A stretch of DNA of 5,378 bases from Desulfobacteraceae bacterium (GTDB lineage Bacteria > Desulfobacterota > DSM-4660 > Desulfatiglandales > Desulfatiglandaceae). Positions 1-5,378 of this stretch are shown here, one piece after another. The position numbers and the translations under genes are program-made. Below the pieces are notes generated by a model. That model saw nothing but the letters and a program-made list of their open reading frames with translations. It was not told where the DNA came from and made no database searches. Numbering within the stretch: position 1 is the stretch's first letter; every line of letters begins with the position of its first letter. The stretch covers positions 1-5,378 of the forward strand of contig JAUUWD010000143.1 in NCBI GenBank assembly GCA_030589225.1. Direction: 5' to 3'.

Positions 1-1
1 G

Positions 2-1288
2 CAAATAGATATGAAGCTTAAGGGTAAACTTATCAACCTTGCTGCCAGCCCCCAATTTGACCTCTCCCTTGAGCTTGCTCCCTTTTCGCTCCGAAAGCTG
101 ATGGAGGCCTTGAACCAGCCTTTTCCAATGGAGACTTCAGATCCTGAAGTATTAAACCATGTGGCCTTAAAAGCCAGGGTGAAAGGGAGCCCCAAGAGTG
201 TATCAATTACTGATGGGGCGCTTAGCTTGGATGAATCAAAGCTGAAGTTTTCAGTTAAGGCCGGGGAGTTTTCCAAACCTGATGTGGCATTTGATCTTGA
301 TTTGGATCAAATAGATGTGGATCGGTATTTGCCGCCAAAACCCGAGAAAGCGCCAACTGAAAAGAAAAAGGCAGCCAAGGCTCCTGGGCCCAGGAAGAAG
401 ACCGATTACAGCCCGCTTCGAAAGCCGGTGCTGGATGGCACTATCCGGGTGGGGAAGCTCAAGGCGCATGGTGTAAGGATGCAGGACCTTTATCTGAAGG
501 TCACCGGGAAAAATGGGCTGTTTAATCTGGACCCCTTGAAGGTCAAACTTTATGAGGGTGATTTATTGGTCAATGGTTCCTTCGATGTGCGCAAGGATAC
601 TCCAAAGAGCAGTATGAAACTCAATGCAAAGGCGATCCAGGCTGGCCCTCTTTTAAAGGACTTACTCAATAAGGATATTATCGAAGGCACTCTCCAGTCC
701 GATGTGGCGATCACCATGGTTGGAGATGACGCTGACAGGATCAAGCGGAGCCTCAACGGCAAAGGCCAATTTATTTTTGCAGATGGGGCCATCGTGGGGA
801 TCGACCTTGCGGGGATGGCGCGCAATGCAAAAGCCGCTTTTGGTATGGCTGAAAAGGTAGAAAAGAGGCCACGGACTGACTTTTCAGAACTAAGCGCCCC
901 CTTTACCATTACCAAGGGCGTTGTGAAGACATCCAATACAACCCTTATATCTCCGTTCCTGCGGGTGAAGGTTGCAGGAAAGGCAAAACTGGTCAAAGAG
1001 AAATTGGACTTTCGGGTGGAACCAAAATTTGTGGGCACCCTTAAGGGACAGGGCGGCAGCATGGAGCGAGCCGGACTGACGGTTCCGGTATTAGTAACCG
1101 GTACTTTTGACTCTCCGAAGTTTCGGCCTGATTTGGAGGGGATGCTAAAAAAAGGTCTCACAGAGGGCATCCCGGACACCGATGAGCTGCAAAAGCTTCT
1201 GCCCGGGAAGAGCGGGGATAAAAGTGAGTCGAAAACGCTCGAAGAAACGGTAAAGGGTCTTCTTAAAGGATTTCAATTAGGAAAATGA
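2..1288 (+). CDS. AsmA-family envelope protein, C-terminal part (5' end outside window)
   Basis: This is the C-terminal part of an AsmA-like protein, a family of inner-membrane-anchored periplasmic proteins linked to outer-membrane biogenesis and, in TamB/YhdP relatives, to phospholipid transport between membranes. The frame is open from base 2, and the first ATG (base 11) has no Shine-Dalgarno sequence before it, so the gene very probably starts upstream; family members are usually 600 or more residues and begin with a membrane anchor that is absent here. Counting from that ATG (425 residues), 1-106 are beta-rich repeats, 107-138 form a Lys/Pro/Ala-rich linker, and about 140-375 is the conserved AsmA C-terminal region. 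Seen there are GQFIFADGAIVGIDL (252-266), RTDFSELSAPF (288-298), SPFLRVKVAGKAKL (314-327), LKGQGG (344-349) and VPVLVTGTFDSPKFRPDL (358-375). The last 50 residues are charged and probably helical. The family is clear; the transported substrate and exact subfamily are not. Confidence 0.85.
   Translation, partial: QIDMKLKGKLINLAASPQFDLSLELAPFSLRKLMEALNQPFPMETSDPEVLNHVALKARVKGSPKSVSITDGALSLDESKLKFSVKAGEFSKPDVAFDLDLDQIDVDRYLPPKPEKAPTEKKKAAKAPGPRKKTDYSPLRKPVLDGTIRVGKLKAHGVRMQDLYLKVTGKNGLFNLDPLKVKLYEGDLLVNGSFDVRKDTPKSSMKLNAKAIQAGPLLKDLLNKDIIEGTLQSDVAITMVGDDADRIKRSLNGKGQFIFADGAIVGIDLAGMARNAKAAFGMAEKVEKRPRTDFSELSAPFTITKGVVKTSNTTLISPFLRVKVAGKAKLVKEKLDFRVEPKFVGTLKGQGGSMERAGLTVPVLVTGTFDSPKFRPDLEGMLKKGLTEGIPDTDELQKLLPGKSGDKSESKTLEETVKGLLKGFQLGK
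382..395. repeat. 14-base perfect palindrome in the AsmA linker
   Basis: TCCTGGGCCCAGGA is its own reverse complement. It lies in the codons for the Lys/Pro/Ala-rich linker (APGPRK). A perfect 14-base palindrome is expected by chance about once in 16 kb of random sequence, so this is not strong evidence for a function. Confidence 0.4.
1147..1180 (-). terminator. Possible weak terminator downstream of argJ, inside the AsmA gene
   Basis: On the - strand GGTGTC (1180-1175) and GAGACC (1159-1154) can form a 6-position stem with one G-G mismatch, with a small GGG/CCC inner pairing, and are followed by seven T residues (1153-1147). It lies about 120 bases past the argJ stop, where the secA-argJ transcript would need to end. 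The stem is imperfect and the sequence also encodes AsmA residues, so it may be chance. Confidence 0.2.
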
Positions 1289-1296
1289 TTATCTGT

Positions 1297-2490
1297 TCAC
1301 GTCCTGTAACTTGCATTGATTGATACATATTCGTGGGTGAGATCGCAGGTGATAATCCGGTCCTCAAAATCGCCCTGGTGGACATCTATGGTAATAGTGT
1401 ATTCTTTCCGGACCATTATTTCGGCTGCCTTTTTTTCTGCCTCCTGACCCTTTCCCAGGCCCGCGGACACAATCAGTATATCATTAACCCATATATCGAC
1501 CTTCTCCTCATCCATTACAATATCTGCCCTTCCGAGGGCAGCCATGATCCTGCCCCAGTTGGGATCCTGGCCGTAACAGGCAGTCTTGACAAGGCTGGAA
1601 TTGCCCACCGTCCTTGCAGCTTTCAGGGCGTCGGAGGCACTGTGGGCGCCTTTTATCTCCATATGTATCACTTTGGTGGCACCCTCTCCGTCTCGCACGA
1701 TCATTTGAGCCAGCTCACCCATGACAGTCTCCAAGCCCCGGGCAAAACCTTTGGAGTCCGCTTCTGTCAAGGCCGTGTTCCCTGCCATACCATTGGCCAT
1801 GACCAGGACCGTGTCATTGGTACTGGTGTCTCCGTCTACCGTGATTCGATTAAATGTGGTCTCAACCGAGGAAAAAAGTGCGCCGTTCAGGTCATGAGAA
1901 TCGATCCGGATATCGCTTACAATAAAGCAGAGCATGGTGGCCATATTCGGCATGATCATGCCGGCGCCTTTGGCAACACCCAGAATCCGGTAAGGCCGTC
2001 CCCCGGCGTGACCCTCAAAATGGCTGATCTTGGCAAATGAATCCGTGGTCATAATTGCCCGGGCCGCCGTGGGTATTCCATCTGGGGAAAGACGTTCAAC
2101 CAGGGCGGGCAGGGCTTCTGCAATCCTGTCCACATTCAGTGGTTGCCCGATAACACCTGTGGATGCCACGAGCACCTCATCAGACCCAATACCCAGCCTG
2201 TCCGCCACAAGTTCAGCGGTTCGGCGGGCATCATCAAACCCTGCTTTTCCGGTGCAGGCATTGGCATTTCCCGCATTGGCGATAATGGCCCGTGACCGTC
2301 CGCTTTTAATATGTTCCCGGGTCAGAATAACAGGAGCTGCCACGACTTTGTTGGTGGTAAACACTCCTGCAACTGCCGTTTCCCGTTCTGAAAAAATCAG
2401 TGCCAAATCCAGGCCCTTGTCTTTTTTAAGGCCTGCCTTCACTGCTGAAGCCTTAAAGCCCTGAACCATATACTCACTTTGTTGCATCAC
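1297..2490 (-). CDS. argJ: ArgJ: glutamate N-acetyltransferase / ornithine acetyltransferase
   Basis: This cytoplasmic enzyme moves the acetyl group from N-acetylornithine to glutamate, giving ornithine and N-acetylglutamate (the cyclic arginine pathway). Some members also use acetyl-CoA to make N-acetylglutamate, and the sequence does not settle which type this is. The 397-residue length is normal. The autocleavage motif [14 protein letters not shown] (174-187) is intact: the precursor is cut between Ala184 and Thr185, and Thr185 becomes the nucleophile of the beta chain. STGVIG (110-115) supplies the oxyanion-hole Thr111-Gly112. Other family signatures are ANAGNANACTG (71-81), VDGDTSTND (218-226), RDGEGATK (266-273), [10 protein letters not shown] (306-315) and the terminal INASYRT. 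The gene directly follows secA and overlaps its stop codon. Three starts are possible: GTG at 2490, ATG at 2487 and ATG at 2469 (MVQGFKAS, which fits many homologues). The longest is given; none has a strong ribosome-binding site. Confidence 0.96.
   Translation of the reverse strand: MMQQSEYMVQGFKASAVKAGLKKDKGLDLALIFSERETAVAGVFTTNKVVAAPVILTREHIKSGRSRAIIANAGNANACTGKAGFDDARRTAELVADRLGIGSDEVLVASTGVIGQPLNVDRIAEALPALVERLSPDGIPTAARAIMTTDSFAKISHFEGHAGGRPYRILGVAKGAGMIMPNMATMLCFIVSDIRIDSHDLNGALFSSVETTFNRITVDGDTSTNDTVLVMANGMAGNTALTEADSKGFARGLETVMGELAQMIVRDGEGATKVIHMEIKGAHSASDALKAARTVGNSSLVKTACYGQDPNWGRIMAALGRADIVMDEEKVDIWVNDILIVSAGLGKGQEAEKKAAEIMVRKEYTITIDVHQGDFEDRIITCDLTHEYVSINASYRT
2467..2490 (-). 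promoter_or_regulatory. secA stop / argJ start overlap (translational coupling site)
   Basis: On the - strand the junction reads AATAAGTGATGCAA. The secA stop TGA (2489-2487) lies inside GTGATG, so a GTG start for argJ overlaps secA by 4 bases and an ATG start overlaps by 1. A third in-frame ATG is at 2469. The sequence before the first two starts is GC-rich secA coding DNA (GGGG at 2501-2498) without a proper Shine-Dalgarno sequence, and AAAGTGAG before the third is imperfect and very close. Termination-reinitiation by ribosomes finishing secA is the likely route, which is inference. Confidence 0.6.
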
Positions 2491-5348
2491 TTATTAGCCC
2501 CGCAGCACTTTTTATACTTTTTCCCGCTGCCACACGGGCAGGGGGCATTTCTCCCTATCTTCTTTTCCTTGCGTCGGATCGTGACGGGCTGTGACCCGTC
2601 GCCCCCGTGGCTTAATTGTAAAGGTTTTTTCTTCTTCCTCGGTATCTCCTCAGGTCGTTGCCGTATCAGTTGTATCCGGAAAAGGGTGTTCAGGGTCTCC
2701 TCCCGAACCCTATCCATAAGCTCTTCAAAAAGCGCAAATCCTTCCTTTTGGTACTCTTTGAGAGGATCAAGTTGTCCGTAACCCCTGAGACCAATGCCCT
2801 CCTTCATATGTTCCATGTCCTGAAGATGGGCCACCCACTGGTTATCGATGATCTGAAGAATCACAAACCGCTCAAGCTGCTCCAGGTCTTCCTTTCCAAA
2901 TAGTTTTTCCTTCTGCTGGTAGGCGCTGCGGACCTGTTCTCCGACTAAATCAGTCAAATCCTCCCATTTCAAGCCGTCAAAGGCCTCTTCTCCAATATCT
3001 TCCGGGCCAATTTTTAGCCGGAATCCGAACAGCCTGGAAACATTATCCGTCAGGCTCTGGATTTCCCAGTTTTCCGAGTACTCCTTGGGATCGATCCATT
3101 TTTCCACCAGTGCCGCAACCTTCTCCTCTATCATTCCCTCGATAATCTCTCCGAGTCCATGGCCATCCAGGATGTCTTTTCGAAGAGAATAGATGATCTC
3201 CCGATGTTTGTTCATCACATCATCATATTCGAGCAAATGCTTTCTTATATCAAAGTTGTGTCCTTCCACTTTTCTCTGGGCATTCTCGATACCCCGGGAG
3301 ATTAAGGCGTGTTCAATGGGTTCGCCCTCTTCCATGCCCAGACGCTCCATGATGGATGAGATCCTCTCAGACCCAAATATCCTCAGAAGATCGTCTTCAA
3401 GGGAAAGATAAAAGCGTGATGACCCGGGATCGCCCTGCCTTCCTGAGCGGCCCCTGAGCTGGTTATCGATACGACGACTCTCGTGTCTCTCTGTACCCAG
3501 GATGTGGAGGCCACCCAATGCTATTACACCTTCGCCAAGGACAATGTCGGTTCCACGACCTGCCATATTGGTGGAAATGGTCACATTTTTTTTCTGCCCG
3601 GCATTGGCGATAATTTCCGCCTCCTTCTGATGATGCTTGGCGTTGAGCACGGAATGGGGAATTCCTGCCCTTACAAGCATCTTATCCAGGATTTCCGATT
3701 TCTCAACGGAAACGCTTCCCACCAGGACAGGCTGACCCTTGTCATAGAGCTCTTTGATCTCTTCCACAACGGCCTTAAATTTTTCCCTCTCAGTCTTATA
3801 AATCACATCGGAGTAGTCGGTTCGGATCATCTTCTGGTTTGTGGGAATGACCGTCACATCCAGCTTATAGATATTGTTGAATTCAGCTGCCTCAGTATCG
3901 GCCGTTCCGGTCATCCCGGCGAGTTTTTCATACATCCTGAAAAAATTTTGAAATGTAACTGTCGCAAGGGTCTGATTCTCTCCTGCAACACTCACACCCT
4001 CTTTGGCCTCCACGGCCTGGTGCAATCCGTCACTCCAGCGGCGGCCCGGCATCATACGGCCTGTAAACTCATCAACAATCATTACCTGACCGTCTTTGAT
4101 AACGTACTGGACATCCTTTTCAAAGAGCCAGTAAGCCTTGATAAGCTGCTGGGTCGAATGCAGGAGCTCCGATGTTCTCATGTACTGGCCTTCAAGTTCC
4201 TTGAGGCGTTCAGCTTTTTCCTCGTCACTCAATTGCTCATCTTCCCGAACAGAATGGCTCTCTGCATCTATGTCAGGGAGCAGAAAATCACCAAGCCCAC
4301 CACTCGAAAGCAACTTGATCCCTTTCTCACAGAGTTCTACTGAATTGCTCCGTTCATCAATGATGCAGTAAAGGGTCTGATCCAATTCAGGCAAAAGCTT
4401 TTGTGAACTCAGCATGCTCTCTGTCTTATCGATCTGCTTTTTCAGGGCCTGATTCTCAGAAAGAATATCCAGAAAAACAGGATTCTTGGGATCACCCCTT
4501 TTGATCTGAAGGAGTGTTTCAATGGTCTTTTCCTGCAAGTCCCCTGACCCAAGTCCCTGCCGCGCCTCTGTCAGAAGTGAGCGGATGACCGAGGCCTGCT
4601 TTTTCTTCAAATTAATGACGAGAGGCTTGACTTCCACATAGATCTTGTTCTCACCATGCTCCACCGGTCCGCTAATAATTAACGGGGTCCTTGACTCATC
4701 AATAAGGATACTGTCAACCTCATCCACGATGGCATAATAGAAATCCCTCTGAACAAAATCGCTGTAGTCAAATTTCATGTTATCCCGGAGATAATCAAAA
4801 CCAAATTCATTATTGGTTCCATAGGTGATGTCACATTCATATGCGTTTTTCCGCTCCGAATCATCCATCCCATGGACAATTACCCCCACAGAAAGGCCCA
4901 GGGTCTTATAAATCCCTCCCATCCATTCGGCATCCCGTTGTGCCAGATAATCATTGACCGTCACCAGGTGAACTCCACGACCCGTCAGGGCGTTCAGATA
5001 AAGGGGAAGCGTCGCAGCCAGGGTCTTTCCTTCACCTGTCTTCATTTCCGCAATCTTGCCCCGGTGAAGTACGATACCTCCGACCAGCTGAACGTCAAAT
5101 GGCCGCATTCCCAGTACCCTCACAGAGGCCTCTCTCACCGCAGCAAATGCCTCTGGAAGAAGCTGGTCCAGGGGCTCTTCCCTTGATATTCGCTCTTTGA
5201 ACTCTGCGGTCTTTGCCAGAAGCTCTGCATCCGAGAGGGCCTGAAAATCAGGCTCAAGACTGTTGATCTTGTCCACAAGGGGGGCCATTCGCTTCAGTTC
5301 CCGCTCATTTTTACTACCAAAAACACCTTTTATAACTTTTCCAAACAT
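2487..5348 (-). CDS. secA: SecA preprotein translocase ATPase with enlarged PPXD
   Basis: SecA is the motor ATPase that pushes unfolded preproteins through SecYEG in the inner membrane. All core parts are present in 953 residues: Q-motif MRPFDVQ (81-87), Walker A MKTGEGKT (102-109), VNDYLAQRD (131-139), Walker B DEVDS (209-213), VDEFTGR (425-431), [17 protein letters not shown] (435-451), [13 protein letters not shown] (474-486), [15 protein letters not shown] (593-607), and motif [13 protein letters not shown] (630-640). The helical scaffold and two-helix finger follow (about 690-870, LRGYGQ 854-859), then a Lys-rich linker and a zinc-binding SEC-C tail (Cys937, Cys939, Cys948, Cys949). The preprotein cross-linking domain (about 221-424) is roughly 90 residues longer than in E. 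coli, while NBD2 lacks the insertion E. coli carries between DIVLG and GGLH. The residue aligned with the E. coli finger-tip Tyr794 is His847. The ATG at 5348 has an AGGA at good distance, and MFGKVIKG is a usual SecA start. Its stop codon lies inside the start region of argJ. Confidence 0.98.
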   Translation of the reverse strand: MFGKVIKGVFGSKNERELKRMAPLVDKINSLEPDFQALSDAELLAKTAEFKERISREEPLDQLLPEAFAAVREASVRVLGMRPFDVQLVGGIVLHRGKIAEMKTGEGKTLAATLPLYLNALTGRGVHLVTVNDYLAQRDAEWMGGIYKTLGLSVGVIVHGMDDSERKNAYECDITYGTNNEFGFDYLRDNMKFDYSDFVQRDFYYAIVDEVDSILIDESRTPLIISGPVEHGENKIYVEVKPLVINLKKKQASVIRSLLTEARQGLGSGDLQEKTIETLLQIKRGDPKNPVFLDILSENQALKKQIDKTESMLSSQKLLPELDQTLYCIIDERSNSVELCEKGIKLLSSGGLGDFLLPDIDAESHSVREDEQLSDEEKAERLKELEGQYMRTSELLHSTQQLIKAYWLFEKDVQYVIKDGQVMIVDEFTGRMMPGRRWSDGLHQAVEAKEGVSVAGENQTLATVTFQNFFRMYEKLAGMTGTADTEAAEFNNIYKLDVTVIPTNQKMIRTDYSDVIYKTEREKFKAVVEEIKELYDKGQPVLVGSVSVEKSEILDKMLVRAGIPHSVLNAKHHQKEAEIIANAGQKKNVTISTNMAGRGTDIVLGEGVIALGGLHILGTERHESRRIDNQLRGRSGRQGDPGSSRFYLSLEDDLLRIFGSERISSIMERLGMEEGEPIEHALISRGIENAQRKVEGHNFDIRKHLLEYDDVMNKHREIIYSLRKDILDGHGLGEIIEGMIEEKVAALVEKWIDPKEYSENWEIQSLTDNVSRLFGFRLKIGPEDIGEEAFDGLKWEDLTDLVGEQVRSAYQQKEKLFGKEDLEQLERFVILQIIDNQWVAHLQDMEHMKEGIGLRGYGQLDPLKEYQKEGFALFEELMDRVREETLNTLFRIQLIRQRPEEIPRKKKKPLQLSHGGDGSQPVTIRRKEKKIGRNAPCPCGSGKKYKKCCGANK
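2527..2541. repeat. Short inverted repeat in the SecA zinc-motif codons
   Basis: CTGCC (2527-2531) and GGCAG (2537-2541) pair perfectly around a 5-base loop. It coincides with the codons for the CPCGS part of the SEC-C motif, so it may follow simply from Cys, Gly and Ser codon use. It lies about 40 bases before the secA stop, downstream in the message from the hairpin at 2581-2602. Confidence 0.3.
2581..2602. repeat. Inverted repeat in the SecA C-terminal linker
   Basis: GACGGG (2583-2588) and CCCGTC (2595-2600) are perfect complements around a 6-base loop, so the secA message can form a GC-rich hairpin about 95 bases before its stop codon. It encodes the unconserved linker between the scaffold and the SEC-C tail (around residues 917-922). 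No T-run follows on the - strand, so it is not a standard terminator. Confidence 0.4.
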
Positions 5349-5359
5349 GGTTTCCTGCC
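5349..5359 (-). promoter_or_regulatory. Ribosome-binding site of secA
   Basis: Read on the - strand, GGCAGGAAACC directly precedes the ATG at 5348. AGGA occupies 5356-5353 and leaves 4 bases before the start codon, a slightly short but workable spacing. It supports the chosen secA start. The remaining 19 bases to the window edge are AT-rich; a promoter cannot be judged from so short a stretch. Confidence 0.7.
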
Positions 5360-5378
5360 AAATTATTGAAATTTACCA

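Noticed and set aside
550..1179. 209-codon open frame on the - strand opposite the AsmA gene
   Set aside because: The sense strand carries clear AsmA C-terminal motifs over the same bases, and the antisense translation is low in recognisable features.
1411..1436. Possible terminator of the AsmA gene: a run of seven T at 1430-1436
   Set aside because: The sequence before the T-run forms only a trivial stem, and the run is explained by Lys codons of argJ on the other strand.
1333..2040. 235-codon open frame on the + strand opposite argJ
   Set aside because: It is antisense to conserved argJ codons and shows no family motif; I read it as a shadow frame.
2805..2815. His847 in place of the E. 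coli finger-tip Tyr794 as a defect
   Set aside because: As I recall, delta-type SecA proteins such as those of Geobacter also have His here, so it is lineage variation rather than loss of function.
3501..3551. Short NBD2 segment as a deletion that damages SecA
   Set aside because: The frame and flanking motifs (GRGTDIVLG and [15 protein letters not shown]) are intact, and several functional SecA lineages naturally lack the insertion.
3483..4343. 286-codon open frame on the + strand opposite secA
   Set aside because: It lies fully inside secA, whose motifs are all intact on the other strand. Its translation shows no recognisable domain and is rich in His, Cys and Leu, as expected for the complement of a coding strand.
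5360..5378. AT-rich stretch upstream of secA as a promoter (CAATAATT)
   Set aside because: Only 30 bases upstream of secA are visible, there is no room for a -35 element, and the match to a -10 box is poor.

Overview
The window holds three protein-coding genes on two strands and almost no free intergenic DNA. The + strand carries the 3' part of an AsmA-family envelope gene, which enters from the left edge and ends at 1288. The - strand carries a two-gene block read from right to left: secA (start at 5348, stop at 2487) followed directly by argJ (start near 2490, stop at 1297). The AsmA gene and argJ converge tail to tail with only 8 bases between their stop codons. No RNA genes, mobile elements, CRISPR arrays or long repeats were seen.

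The source is most likely a Gram-negative bacterium of the Desulfobacterota (former Deltaproteobacteria) or a close relative. An AsmA-family protein implies a double-membrane envelope. The N-terminal and C-terminal thirds of SecA ([18 protein letters not shown] at the start; a finger-helix segment with [11 protein letters not shown]; a CPCGSG...KKCCG end) read like delta-type SecA as I remember it, and secA next to argJ is, as I recall, a familiar arrangement in that group. Base composition looks balanced and similar across the three genes. The lineage is inferred from motifs, not from a search.

SecA is the ATPase motor of the Sec preprotein translocase. ArgJ is the ornithine/glutamate acetyltransferase of the cyclic arginine pathway. 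They have no direct biochemical link, but the secA stop codon is embedded in the argJ start (GTGATG), so they are probably co-transcribed and translationally coupled. The AsmA-like protein is an envelope protein transcribed towards them.

The most notable observation is in SecA. Its preprotein cross-linking domain is about 90 residues longer than that of E. coli SecA, in two blocks. The first and larger block resembles what I remember of Bacteroidota/Chlorobiota SecA, while both ends of the protein look delta-like. NBD2 lacks the insertion found in E. coli and Geobacter SecA. This is an unusual mosaic of a well-known protein rather than a new system; otherwise the region looks like ordinary housekeeping DNA.
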